From an uncultured Lachnospiraceae bacterium (GTDB taxonomy: Bacteria > Bacillota > Clostridia > Lachnospirales > Lachnospiraceae): a stretch of DNA of 64,000 bases. The notes beneath the pieces are model-generated. The model did no database searches. It had not been told where the DNA came from and saw only the letters and a list, made by a program, of their open reading frames with translations. Made by a program: the position numbers and the translations under genes. Where the stretch lies: assembly GCA_902765725.1 (NCBI GenBank), contig CACXAT010000006.1, positions 1 to 64,000 on the forward strand, in the 5' to 3' direction. This document shows positions 26,961 to 35,012 of the stretch, one piece after another (position 1 is the stretch's first letter; each line of letters begins with the position of its first letter).

Positions 26961-27326
26961 ATGGCAGATAACAGATCCAAAAAGATGGCCAGTCTTGCAT
27001 ACCGCGCACTTGAAGAGAAAAAGGCGGAGGACATCAAGGTCCTTGATATCGAGAAGGTCAGTACGCTTGCGGATTATTTTATAATCGCGTCAGGAAAGAA
27101 TCACAATCAGGTCCAGGCCATGGCCGACGCGGTAGACGAGGCGCTGGGCAGAGCCGGCTATGAGCCGAAGCAGACAGAAGGGTACCGCACCGCAAACTGG
27201 ATCCTCCAGGATTACGGCGATATTGTCGTGCATATATTCGATACGGAAAACAGGCTCTTCTATGATCTGGAGAGAATCTGGAGAGACGGAACGCAGACAA
27301 CAATCGGAGAATTAGAGGAAGGATAA
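26961..27326 (+). CDS. rsfS: Ribosomal silencing factor RsfS
   Basis: 121 residues. Binds L14 on the 50S subunit and blocks subunit joining when nutrients are low. Family motifs seen: DIEKVSTLADYFIIASGKN and GDIVVHIFDTENRLFYDLERIW. It lies in the canonical nadD-yqeK-rsfS order. Confidence 0.95.
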   Translation: MADNRSKKMASLAYRALEEKKAEDIKVLDIEKVSTLADYFIIASGKNHNQVQAMADAVDEALGRAGYEPKQTEGYRTANWILQDYGDIVVHIFDTENRLFYDLERIWRDGTQTTIGELEEG

Positions 27327-27333
27327 CGGACAG

Positions 27334-28308
27334 ATGGCAATCGATAATCATTTCATGCAGAAGAAAGTACTGCAGGCAAAACAGCTCATCGTGGCATTCT
27401 GCGTATCTACAAATATGCCATATGTTATCTGCGATCCGGTTTCATTTGAAGATCAGGTATGGATCTTCTCGGACGAAGAAGGCTTCAGGGAATTCGCGGA
27501 GCGTTTTGCCGCAAAGAAGCTCATTCTCCGCGGACTTACGATACAGAAGAACAATTATCCGGCCTTCTTTGCATCCCTGCTCCCGATCGGCATCACCGAG
27601 ATCGTCTTCACCGAGAATGGCGCAAGCGCGAAGATCCCGCTGGATCAGTTCGTAAAGAAACAGGATATGTCCGCCGTTCCCGTTCTCCGCAGACCGCTTG
27701 AGAACCCGACCCTTCAGCTCACCGGCATCTATCTGATGCAGGAAGTCAAGAGGCAGGTTCCCAACGAAGAGAAGGATGATCTGGCCAGCCTGAATGAAGA
27801 GTTTCTGATCAATCTTGCCAGGTCCAGATTCCTGATGCCCATAGAGCTCAAGAGCGGCCCGGGAACTCCGGAGGAGAAGATCCGCAAGGGCCAGGTAGGC
27901 TTCGTGAATATCAATACCAAGAACGGCGACAGCTTCCGTCCGATCTTCTCAGATACCTTTGAGTTCAATAAGTTTAAACAGAAGAAGAACTTCCAGGCAG
28001 TCACCCTTCCCTTTGCGGGGCTCAAACAGGCCATGCCCAAGGATGTGAAGGGATATATCATGAACCCGGTCGGATGCTCTGTCGTGATCACAACGCAGCT
28101 GATCGACCAGGTGCTGAAGAACTTCCCCGAGGAGGTGCAAAAGGGGGCAGAGGAGACCAGAAAGCTCCTGGAGGCCCAGACGGCCGCAGCCAGGGCAGCC
28201 GTAAAGGCACCCGTGAAGGCTCCGGTAAAAGCGCCGGTGAAGGCTCCGGTCAACGCACCTCTTGCAGGCAATCACTCCAAGATCACGAAGATGCCGGAGA
28301 AGAAATAA
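27334..28308 (+). CDS. SseB-like protein with a repetitive basic tail
   Basis: 324 residues with two SseB-like regions: the N-terminal (about 10-120), including YVICDPVSFEDQVWIFSDEE, and a second (about 130-265), with FSDTFEFNKF. The C-terminus (about 289-312) is a tandem repeat of VKAP encoded by near-identical 12-base units at 28197-28258. SseB N-terminal domains occur in stand-alone proteins of unknown function in Lachnospiraceae. It starts 8 bases after rsfS with AGGAAGGA upstream, so it shares that operon and ends at the 28339 terminator. Confidence 0.7.
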   Translation: MAIDNHFMQKKVLQAKQLIVAFCVSTNMPYVICDPVSFEDQVWIFSDEEGFREFAERFAAKKLILRGLTIQKNNYPAFFASLLPIGITEIVFTENGASAKIPLDQFVKKQDMSAVPVLRRPLENPTLQLTGIYLMQEVKRQVPNEEKDDLASLNEEFLINLARSRFLMPIELKSGPGTPEEKIRKGQVGFVNINTKNGDSFRPIFSDTFEFNKFKQKKNFQAVTLPFAGLKQAMPKDVKGYIMNPVGCSVVITTQLIDQVLKNFPEEVQKGAEETRKLLEAQTAAARAAVKAPVKAPVKAPVKAPVNAPLAGNHSKITKMPEKK

Positions 28309-28338
28309 TCAAACAGAATTGATGAAAATGAATTGAAT

Positions 28339-28371
28339 AAGGCGCTGCTTCCAGAACGGAAACAGCGCCTT
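28339..28371. terminator. Bidirectional terminator between the sseB-like gene and lexA
   Basis: A perfect 9-bp stem, AAGGCGCTG paired with CAGCGCCTT, in an AT-rich context that gives T-rich tracts on both strands. It serves both converging genes. Confidence 0.75.
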
Positions 28372-28384
28372 ATATTATCTGCTT

Positions 28385-29005
28385 TTAACGCATCAGACGG
28401 AATACTCCGAATACCTTCCCCAGGATCTGAAGATCACTGCTGACAATGATGGGCTCCATCGTGTCATTCTCAGGCTGCAGACGGATATGTCCTTTTTCTT
28501 TATAGAAGGTCTTCACCGTGGCGGAGTCTCCTACCAGGGCGACCACCACGTCACCGTTGCGCGCGCTGGAGTCCTGTTCCACAAGGACCAGATCACCGGA
28601 ATTGATCCCGATATTGATCATGCTGTCGCCCTTGACCCGCAGCATAAATGTCTGGGCGTTGGGCATATACTCTGACGGAACAGGGAAGTAGTTCTCTATA
28701 TTCTGCCGTGCCAGGATCGGTACGCCGGCCGCGACCGTGCCGACGATCGGGACATTGACCGTTTCGCGCCGTGTAAGATTGAACTCATCATCCATGATCT
28801 CGATCGCGCGGGGCTTGGTCGGATCTCTGCGGATATAACCATTTTTCTCAAGCGTTTCAAGATGAGAGTGGACAGAAGAGGTAGACTTCAGATTCACCGC
28901 TTCACAGATCTCACGGACAGCAGGCGGATATCCCTTTTTCAGAATCTCACTCTTAATAAAGTTAAGGATCTCCTCCTGTTTTTTTGATATCTTCCCGTAC
29001 GCCAT
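28385..29005 (-). CDS. lexA: SOS repressor LexA
   Basis: Represses SOS genes and self-cleaves when RecA is activated. 206 residues: a winged-helix DNA-binding domain (about 1-68, [20 protein letters not shown]), the cleavage site Ala93-Gly94 (GTVAAGVP), and the Ser128 (VKGDSMIN)/Lys165 (SATVKTF) catalytic dyad. All functional residues are present. Two overlapping LexA boxes lie across its own promoter. Confidence 0.97.
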   Translation of the reverse strand: MAYGKISKKQEEILNFIKSEILKKGYPPAVREICEAVNLKSTSSVHSHLETLEKNGYIRRDPTKPRAIEIMDDEFNLTRRETVNVPIVGTVAAGVPILARQNIENYFPVPSEYMPNAQTFMLRVKGDSMINIGINSGDLVLVEQDSSARNGDVVVALVGDSATVKTFYKEKGHIRLQPENDTMEPIIVSSDLQILGKVFGVFRLMR

Positions 29006-29058
29006 AAGAATACCTCTGCTTTCCTCAGTATCTCCCCATACCCCATAATATTATTGAA

Positions 29059-29111
29059 ATTCTATCACAGCAGCATATGAAATGCAAACAAATGTTTCGA
29101 AAACCTGTTCG
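29059..29111 (-). promoter_or_regulatory. lexA promoter with two overlapping LexA boxes
   Basis: On the minus strand, TTGCAT (29082-29087) and TAGAAT (29059-29064) are 17 bases apart. The box at 29085-29098, CAAACAAATGTTTC, matches the Gram-positive consensus CGAACRNRYGTTYC at 13 of 14 positions and overlaps the -35 hexamer. A second, weaker box at 29098-29111, CGAAAACCTGTTCG, matches 11 of 14. This is direct support for autoregulation. Confidence 0.8.
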
Positions 29112-29540
29112 ATAAAACCCATGCGCAGTGATTCAGATTTTCTTAATTAAAAAAACAGACAGGCGCTCTGAATGGCTTAAATACAATATTCTTTGAATGA
29201 GAGTCTGATTTTTACCCCACATTTTACCCCATTCTGTATAGAAGTCGATTTTTCAGAGAATGACATGAGCAAATTCATATTAGATTCTCAGGGCAATTGC
29301 AGAATACTTCAAAGGGTAAGTGTTCTACCCGCAGACTTATTGCTGGGAACGGTCAAGAGGCGGATTGATGCTCCCGGAACAGGACAAGAGCCATAGCGGA
29401 TATCATCTGACTTCAGACAAATGGGAACCGATTGAGAGCCAATGAAAATCATTCGGTATACACTGTTGTCTAACACCCCGAGGAGATATCGGATTGAGAT
29501 CATTAACGTCGATGGCAGACGTAAAGAGGATAAGATAAAC
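29112..29540. other. Gene-poor left edge of the element
   Basis: No gene I can support. A 67-codon frame (29193-29396) overlaps the ACCCCA motifs and resembles nothing I recognise. At 29411-29430 there is a diverged copy of the right-end repeat (CTTCAGACAAATGGGAACCG). Confidence 0.5.
29214..29231 (+). repeat. ACCCCA motif pair, left edge
   Basis: ACCCCA at 29214 and 29226, 12 bases apart in the same direction. The same motif with the same period recurs at the right edge (36647-36677). Confidence 0.6.
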
Positions 29541-29562
29541 CTTTGTGAGAATTCTCACTAAG
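29541..29562. repeat. GAATTC-centred palindrome 1
   Basis: CTTTGTGAGAATTCTCACTAAG; the inner 14 bases are a perfect palindrome. First of a family with the plan CTTNGTNNGAATTCNNACNAAG. A likely protein-binding site. Confidence 0.75.
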
Positions 29563-29662
29563 ATGATTTTGCCATGGCACAAGACCGGGATCAACTGATC
29601 CGAGACGCTGATCTGGGAGAAAGGCTTTACCTTTCGATCTGGTAGAACGGTTTAGGCGGAAC

Positions 29663-29684
29663 CTTGGTCAGAATTCAGACGAAG
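29663..29684. repeat. GAATTC-centred palindrome 2
   Basis: The same 22-base plan: CTTGGTCA, GAATTC, AGACGAAG. Confidence 0.75.
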
Positions 29685-29787
29685 GTATATTCCGTACAAA
29701 TATAAGCCTACCGATGGACGGCAAAACCTTTAGACATTGAACAAGAAACAAATGGAGATTGTCATAATTCAGAACTATAACGAATGA

Positions 29788-30209
29788 TCCCCACGTATCG
29801 AGCAGACAAAGGAGAGACAGACCCTTGGGGAAAAATTTCCCGAAGGTGGTCGAGCCAGAGACAAGACCATAGAGCAATTCGGGATCAGTGGCAAGACGAT
29901 GGAGAACGAGAGCAGGAAAGAGTTCTCGAATGCTGAACGTGCGGATTATATGAGACGGCTCATGAGGATTGAGCAGGCCAAGGCGAAGGAACGCATGGAG
30001 AACCTATGCAGAAATCTGCACAGGGTACGTCGAGGGAGATTGTATCGAAACAGTTCGGATTTTCTCACGACACCATGAAAAAGGAGATGGAGATCGTCGA
30101 GCACAAAGACATCATTCCCCCGGAAGACTACGCAGAATGGAAACTAGAGCAACTGACAGAAGTGCAGATAAAAAAAACTTCGCAACGGGATTACAAGATC
30201 TTTGATTAA
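29788..30209 (+). pseudogene. ParB/KorB-like DNA-binding protein remnants, copies A and B (frameshifted)
   Basis: An open stretch from 29788 reads RIEQTKERQTLGEKF, then TIEQFGISGKTMENE, and runs directly into a second copy: AERADYMRRLMRIEQAKAKE, followed after a frameshift by REIVSKQFGFSHDTMKKEME and EHKDIIPPEDYAEW. Both are the helix-turn-helix part of the ParB-like replication/partition proteins of Firmicutes. The frameshift can be placed: copy C has AACCCTACGCAG where copy B has AACCTATGCAG, so one C is missing at about 30004. The 67-codon frame starting at 30006 is only the part after this deletion. No complete N-terminal ParB domain is seen. Confidence 0.65.
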
Positions 30210-30241
30210 TAGGCAGAAACCGAAGGAAGAGAAAAAATAAT

Positions 30242-30263
30242 CTTAGTCAGAATTCGGACTTAG
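30242..30263. repeat. GAATTC-centred palindrome 3
   Basis: CTTAGTCA, GAATTC, GGACTTAG, lying 33 bases after the end of ParB-like copy B. Confidence 0.75.
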
Positions 30264-30369
30264 ATACAATAGCAAATGAGTATGGGGTGCAATCGCCAGC
30301 AAACGAACACACCCCATTTAATGGAACACAAATATAACTTTGCACACTTATTTTATCACAGATGCTATA

Positions 30370-30640
30370 AGTATTCGAGAACCAGAGAACCCTACGCAGA
30401 AATCTGCGGAAGGTGAATCAAGGAAAGGACAGAACCGTAAGAGGATTTTATCCAAAGATTATAGGTATGCAGAATTCTTCATGGCAAGGTGATAAAACCT
30501 CTGTCCGATATCAGACACCCTTAGAGCGGATGAAGCAACTGCGAAACAGTTCGGCATCGGACGAGACACACTCAGGAAGGTGATTGCATAAAGACCTCAT
30601 TCTCCCGGAAGTCTTCTTAATACTGTAACGAGGGTAAAGT
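30370..30640 (+). pseudogene. ParB-like remnant, copy C
   Basis: Starts with ENPTQKSAEGESR (from 30385), aligned base by base with copy B, then breaks. About 120 bases later the helix-turn-helix resumes as ATAKQFGIGRDTLRKVIA, ends at a stop, and the next codons still read KDLILPEVF. Several stops and gaps; clearly not functional. Palindrome 5 (30503) lies inside it and palindrome 4 follows it. Confidence 0.6.
30503..30516. repeat. Related palindrome with a GATATC core
   Basis: GTCCGATATCAGAC, preceded by GATAAAACCTCT much as palindrome 1 is preceded by GATAAACCTT. Taken as a diverged member of the same family. Confidence 0.5.
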
Positions 30641-30718
30641 TCAAGGGACAGGAGAGCGATCCCCAGAACCTTTAGGGCTGGCAAGGTCTGGAATCATTAC
30701 CGATAGAAATCTGACATC

Positions 30719-30740
30719 CTTCGTCTGAATTCGGACTAGG
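30719..30740. repeat. GAATTC-centred palindrome 4
   Basis: CTTCGTCT, GAATTC, GGACTAGG, lying about 80 bases after ParB-like copy C. Confidence 0.7.
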
Positions 30741-31178
30741 GTTAATAGAGCAATATAATCAGATCCGAAAGTGAAAATCGACCCATATCGAAAAACACTG
30801 TCAAACGGGACTGTCAGCAAAGAATGATTTTATCTTCTCGGGATGATAAAAACGATTTGACGCAACCATAATAAGATCGGTCATACCCATTTAATCAGAT
30901 CTGGATTTTTCCGTACGTTCGGATTTTTCCTTTCTTCAGAAGAGAAGACCAGCAAATCATGTTCGATAACAGCAGACTGCTCCGGGATCCTATCCCCCAG
31001 AACCGCCATAACATCAGTTTGTTATACTGAAACGGAAAATCCTTCCCGGGTTATCCTTTCGTCTATGCATTTTATCTTAGAACGAAAATTCTCACGCAAA
31101 ATAGAAACGATCATTTTCAGAAATGATTCTGGTCTCCAGCTGCGATCCAGTTTAATTGCATATAATCCTATAGCGATC
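30741..31178. other. Stretch without a recognisable gene
   Basis: AT-rich, with frequent stops in all frames on the plus strand. It lies downstream of the repressor gene, where satellites and prophages usually carry the integrase; no tyrosine or serine recombinase motif was found here. Confidence 0.5.
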
Positions 31179-31805
31179 TCACTGAGGATTATCTTCTCGT
31201 TCACGAATAAAGAACGGTATATTTCCGAAAACAGATTGTTCAACAATATGCGGTTGAACGTCCTTCGGAATAGAATTGTTTTTGATGAGACTACAACAAA
31301 GATCAGCACATATATTTTCGATTATTGGTAACTCATCAGCAGAAATCATATAGTCATCATCTCCAAAAGAAAATTTGATCCATGAGTCCCCGTCTTCATC
31401 TGTTTTGATTTGATGATTCTCTAGCCTGTCAGCAATAAGACTAAAGATCGGACTCTTTTTAAGATTGATCTGAGTGTGCCTCGTAACAGAATGAATCTGT
31501 TTTTTCCGAGTGTGCTCACGTGCTCTAATCGCTTCTAATTGCTCTTCTTTAGTCCTATAGTCTGTTTCACCCAACAACCATTCTGGAAGGACATCTAGCC
31601 TTCTTGCCATATCATAAATGGTATTCAAATCAGCGCCTTGTTTATTTGGGTTATCATCGTCAAGGCAGAGGCGATTAATAAAAATCCCGCCATAGATTTC
31701 GTCTTCTTTGTAGAGAGCTCCAAACTGGTTTTGTTTATAACCCTTATCTTTGATTGCTTGTCTGAGTCGTTCACCATTCATTCGTGGTAGTTTGTACTTC
31801 CCCAT
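31179..31805 (-). CDS. XRE-family (CI-like) repressor
   Basis: 208 residues from ATG 31803-31805, behind GGGGGC. The N-terminal helix-turn-helix (about 8-75) has NGERLRQAIKDKGYKQNQFG and IFINRLCLDDDNPN, then YDMARRLDVLPEWLLGETDY as the last helix of the XRE fold. The C-terminal part is charged and shows no LexA/CI peptidase dyad, so release is more likely by an antirepressor protein (as for satellite Stl) than by RecA; that is inference. An in-frame extension of 53 codons upstream is not repressor-like. It is divergent from the Cro-like gene across an operator region. Confidence 0.75.
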   Translation of the reverse strand: MGKYKLPRMNGERLRQAIKDKGYKQNQFGALYKEDEIYGGIFINRLCLDDDNPNKQGADLNTIYDMARRLDVLPEWLLGETDYRTKEEQLEAIRAREHTRKKQIHSVTRHTQINLKKSPIFSLIADRLENHQIKTDEDGDSWIKFSFGDDDYMISADELPIIENICADLCCSLIKNNSIPKDVQPHIVEQSVFGNIPFFIREREDNPQ

Positions 31806-31820
31806 AATGCCCCCATACAG

Positions 31821-31855
31821 AAATAAACAAATTGATTTGATTATATTGTTTATAT
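31821..31855. promoter_or_regulatory. Repressor operator, site near the repressor gene
   Basis: AAATAAACAAAT (31821-31832) facing ATTGTTTATAT (31845-31855), an imperfect inverted repeat just upstream of the repressor ATG. Shares its arms with the site at 31979-32007. Confidence 0.55.
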
Positions 31856-31978
31856 GTAAGTGAATTTGAGTTAAATAAGCATATTTTAATATTATATTAC
31901 AACAGCTTCTGACACAGATACACAAACTATCGGAAATTGCTTTTCTGTCCAATTCGTTGCACACTAACTATAGCACAA

Positions 31979-32007
31979 ATAAACAAATAAGACACATATT
32001 TGTTTAT
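31979..32007. promoter_or_regulatory. Repressor operator, site near the Cro-like gene
   Basis: A perfect 10-base inverted repeat, ATAAACAAAT and ATTTGTTTAT, with a 9-base spacer, placed directly before the ribosome site of the Cro-like gene. Paired operators with the same arms at both ends of the intergenic region are the classic layout of a CI/Cro switch. Confidence 0.7.
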
Positions 32008-32026
32008 CGGAAGGACGTGTACATGG

Positions 32027-32221
32027 TTGGTAAATAAAGAGATTCGTCACCGAGTCTTTGATACTGGAGTCCGCTACAAGGAGATTGCTGGAAAGATGGG
32101 GATTCGTGCTGATTATCTCTGCCGAATAATGAGGTTTCCGCTTTCTGATCGGAATCGGAAACGGATCGAGAAGGCAATCAAGGAACTGACAACCGAGAGG
32201 GGGAACACAAATAATGGTTGA
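32027..32221 (+). CDS. Small Cro-like helix-turn-helix protein
   Basis: 64 residues, (M)VNKEIRHRVFDTGVRYKEIA, followed by GKMGIRADYLCRIMRFPLSD: a compact XRE/phage-repressor-like HTH. No in-frame ATG exists; TTG 32027 is taken as start, 11 bases after GGAAGGA (a TTG at 32000 lies inside the operator). It overlaps the next gene by 8 bases. By position it is the Cro/Str counterpart of the repressor. Confidence 0.6.
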   Translation: MVNKEIRHRVFDTGVRYKEIAGKMGIRADYLCRIMRFPLSDRNRKRIEKAIKELTTERGNTNNG

Positions 32222-32420
32222 GAAGAACGAGTTCACAATCCAGCCTCGTCTAGTCGGAATCCGGGATTTTATGGTCTGGACCGGGCTCGGGCGGAACTCT
32301 GCTCGGGAACTGGGAGAGCGGATCGGATGCACTCGCAGACTTGGCGGAAGAGTGCTTTACGATCTGAAAGTCGCAGGCGCGTATCTGGACAAACTGGACA
32401 CCGAGGATAATAAGTCATGA
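32214..32420 (+). CDS. Excisionase-like small DNA-binding protein
   Basis: 68 residues with RDFMVWTGLGRNSARELGER and GCTRRLGGRVLYDL, a winged-helix/MerR-like fold common in excisionases and in the DUF6462-type proteins of Clostridia elements. Overlaps its neighbours on both sides (ATGG/ATGA junctions), so translation is coupled with the replication gene. Excision or a regulatory role is inferred; no partner integrase is present in the element. Confidence 0.6.
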   Translation: MVEKNEFTIQPRLVGIRDFMVWTGLGRNSARELGERIGCTRRLGGRVLYDLKVAGAYLDKLDTEDNKS

Positions 32421-34276
32421 CCTTTTCTAGAACTGAGATCCTAGATCAGTTACACGGAACCGACCGCAAACAACTTCTCGATCCGGGATTCGTTGCTTTG
32501 ATCTTAGAAGACACGAAGACGCTTGAACGGAGAGAAATCGTCCGAGATTGCCAGCAGAGAGCGCGAGAACTACGTTGTCTAACAGATTTCAATGCTCTTC
32601 TGAAAAATCATCTGCGGGAGATGAATCAGCGTCTGGAGATTGTCGCGGATAATACATATCTGTTCGAGCGACCGGGAAAGGATCCGATCACTTTCCAGAC
32701 TGGGATCTGGGTCGTTGACTCCCGGGGAGTTCGTTCTCAGGGAAAGAAAGCGCAGATCGCAAGCCTATATCCAGTAGTCATATCTAAACGGCTGGTCAAT
32801 GTGGAGTCCAATGAAGAGCGTCTCGTTCTCACTTGGTTGAAGGACGGCTCGCTGAGAAGCATTACAGCCCGTCGAGATGTGGTCGCGTCTCGGTCGAAGA
32901 TCGTCGATCTTTCTCTTTTCGGTTTCCCCGTCACTTCCGAAACGGCTCGGGCGCTTATCTGTTATCTGTCAGATTTCGAATCCCTAAACTCGGATTTAAT
33001 CCCGGTTGAGCAGAGCACGGGGAAATTCGGCTGGCACGAGAATGACTTCGTTCCGTTCACAGATGTGATACGCTTTGATGCTGAGTCGTCTCAGCGGGCG
33101 CTCGCAGAGTCCATTCATAGCGCGGGATCATTTGACGAATGGTTATCTCTAGTCCGTGAGATACGCTCCACCGGGAGACAGGAGCCCCTTATTTCTCTGG
33201 CAGCTTCTTTTGGTTCCGTGCTCGTTCCGATTATCAGAATCTCTCCGTTCATAACAAATCTCTTCGGACGGACAGGGACAGGAAAGACGGTCTGTTTGAT
33301 GCTCGGTGCTTCTGTCTGGGGCAATCCTTCCGGGCGGGGATTGATATCAGAGTCAAACAGCACAGGGAACGCACTTGAGATGAGATTGAACACTCTTAAT
33401 AATCTGCCTCTTTTGGTAGATGATCTCTCTAAGACGAACGAAGCGGAGAAAATTACAGATCTCGTTTATCTACTCTGCGCTGGGGGCGGAAAGGGTCGGC
33501 TGGACAGGAACACTAGAGCCCGACAGACATCGACATGGGCAAATACGATCCTCACCAACCTCGAGCGACCTCTTGCGGGGGATCAGATGAGAGCGGGAGC
33601 GATCAATCGTATTCTTGACTTTCCAGTTCTGGACGGTGAGATATTTAATGATCCGAATCGTGTTGTCTCGGGTTTGTCAGCAAACTATGGTTTCGCGGGG
33701 GAGATGTTTGTCCGCCAGATTCAGCAGGATGGATTCGAATCGGTGAAAACCTTGGTTCAAGAATATGAGGCGCGGATCATTGAGTGTGCTGGAGATATAA
33801 AGTTAGAGCGCAAGCAGATTATTCCCGCTTCATTGCTTCTCGCGTCCGATCAGATTGCAGAGTCATCCATTTTCCGGGATGGCATTAAGTTGAACCTTCA
33901 CTTCGTGGTTTCAGCTCTCAAGGCATCCGATCAGATCAGCGAGTGCGAAAGAGCCTATCGTTTTCTGTTCGACCAAGTTGCTATTCACTCTCGGAATTTC
34001 ACAGACTCGGACGACTTCGCAGAATCATGGGGACGTGACGACGGAGAAACAGTCGCGATCATAGACTCAAAACTTTCTGATTTCGCCCGGATCGGGAACT
34101 TTGACAAGCGTCAGTTCCTTTCGTGGTGCGAGAAGAAGGGGCTACTCGTTCTAGGGGACGGTCGACACAGGCAAAAGAAGGTAACTCTTCCGGGAACAAA
34201 CCGCCAGTCGCGGTGCTGGGTGATCTGCTCCGGGTTTGGTGAGTCTGAGAGCGAACCAGAACCGTTGCCGTTTTGA
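32417..34276 (+). CDS. P-loop replication protein (DUF927-like helicase)
   Basis: 619 residues. A central ATPase core has Walker A GRTGTGKT (284-291) and Walker B LPLLVDDLSK (Asp335/336), with SESNSTGNALEMRLNTLNNL between them, matching the DUF927 superfamily-3-like helicases of phages and satellites. The N-terminal 180 residues form a variable domain; the C-terminus (about 520-610) looks like a winged helix ending in a basic tail (KKGLLVLGDGRHRQKK), a good candidate for iteron binding. No primase domain is obvious. Codon use differs from the flanking host genes. The putative origin begins about 270 bases downstream. Confidence 0.75.
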   Translation: MTFSRTEILDQLHGTDRKQLLDPGFVALILEDTKTLERREIVRDCQQRARELRCLTDFNALLKNHLREMNQRLEIVADNTYLFERPGKDPITFQTGIWVVDSRGVRSQGKKAQIASLYPVVISKRLVNVESNEERLVLTWLKDGSLRSITARRDVVASRSKIVDLSLFGFPVTSETARALICYLSDFESLNSDLIPVEQSTGKFGWHENDFVPFTDVIRFDAESSQRALAESIHSAGSFDEWLSLVREIRSTGRQEPLISLAASFGSVLVPIIRISPFITNLFGRTGTGKTVCLMLGASVWGNPSGRGLISESNSTGNALEMRLNTLNNLPLLVDDLSKTNEAEKITDLVYLLCAGGGKGRLDRNTRARQTSTWANTILTNLERPLAGDQMRAGAINRILDFPVLDGEIFNDPNRVVSGLSANYGFAGEMFVRQIQQDGFESVKTLVQEYEARIIECAGDIKLERKQIIPASLLLASDQIAESSIFRDGIKLNLHFVVSALKASDQISECERAYRFLFDQVAIHSRNFTDSDDFAESWGRDDGETVAIIDSKLSDFARIGNFDKRQFLSWCEKKGLLVLGDGRHRQKKVTLPGTNRQSRCWVICSGFGESESEPEPLPF

Positions 34277-34285
34277 GGTGGCACA

Positions 34286-34588
34286 ATGAGAAGAGAAGAT
34301 TGGACAATTACAAACGAGCACAAAGAATACTTTTCCGGGTTCATGGGGGACTTTTGGAAACTGATAAAAGCGAGTTATGAGTTTCCAGACACTGAATCAC
34401 CAGACAGCGATCATTATTGGGAAACTCTCGTTCATTGGTGTGATGCTCTAATGAAAAAATACGACGGGGGAAATGATCCTGTTATCAATCGTATCGTTAT
34501 GGGGTATCTGGACGGCATGAGTTGCAGACAGAATCCCAAAAAGGGTGGGATGCAACCCCACAAAACCGAAAACAGTGGGATGGGATAA
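34286..34588 (+). CDS. Hypothetical element protein
   Basis: 100 residues, MRREDWTITNEHKEYFSGFM..., acidic N-terminal part with several aromatic residues and no recognised fold. It starts 9 bases after the replication gene behind GAGGTGG, so it is co-translated with it. Its last 15 codons run through the leftmost iterons (the peptide end is shaped by GTGGGATG repeats). Confidence 0.5.
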   Translation: MRREDWTITNEHKEYFSGFMGDFWKLIKASYEFPDTESPDSDHYWETLVHWCDALMKKYDGGNDPVINRIVMGYLDGMSCRQNPKKGGMQPHKTENSGMG

Positions 34589-34746
34589 AATGCCTCAACT
34601 GTAAGGAAAAACACTATAGTATCCCACTATCCCACTAATAACTAACACTATAAAGAGAAATAAAAAAACTTTCTCACACATATTTTTATTTTTTTTCATT
34701 TTTTATAGATCCTTATTTTTGGTGGGATAGGTGGGATAAGTGGGAT
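34545..34746. other. Candidate replication origin: GTGGGAT iterons around an AT-rich core
   Basis: GTGGGAT at 34545, 34575 (with GGGAT again at 34582), inverted ATCCCAC at 34621 and 34629, then GTGGGAT at 34722, 34731 and 34740 (exact 9-base spacing). Between the inverted and the direct sets lies an 86-base, almost pure A/T segment (34636-34721). Iterons on both sides of an AT-rich melting region directly after the replication gene is the design of SaPI/PICI origins. Confidence 0.75.
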
Positions 34747-34975
34747 GATAAATGATCTTTTTGTAGCAGAGTATTCGGCAAGCCAAGATTCATTTCATAC
34801 AGATTTATTACGGGATGTGCTCCAAATGAATCTGGAAAATGCCTTGAGAAAACGATCTAACGATTATGAGATGCTCGGGATCTTTGAAACCGCAACAGAG
34901 GCAAATGAGTTTATAAGATTGCTCCGCCAACGACAGGCAGAAAGAGAGGTCACAAATGAGAATGGTACTCAATAA
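34745..34975 (+). CDS. Hypothetical small element protein
   Basis: 76 residues (MINDLFVAEYSASQ...), helical and charged at the C-terminus (EFIRLLRQRQAEREV). The ATG sits inside the last iteron and has no clear ribosome site, so start and expression are uncertain. Confidence 0.4.
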   Translation: MINDLFVAEYSASQDSFHTDLLRDVLQMNLENALRKRSNDYEMLGIFETATEANEFIRLLRQRQAEREVTNENGTQ

Positions 34976-35012
34976 GTCAATGGGCGATAAGATCGCCAGA
35001 AAGGACACATAC

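Noticed and set aside
29193..29396. 67-codon frame at the left edge of the element
   Set aside because: No ribosome site, overlaps the ACCCCA motifs and has no family resemblance.
30006..30209. Free-standing small DNA-binding gene
   Set aside because: It is the 3' part of ParB-like copy B after a one-base deletion; the start codon is created by the frame change.
31022..31331. Two small frames on both strands near 31.0-31.3 kb
   Set aside because: They overlap the 3' end of the repressor gene and look like out-of-frame readings of it.
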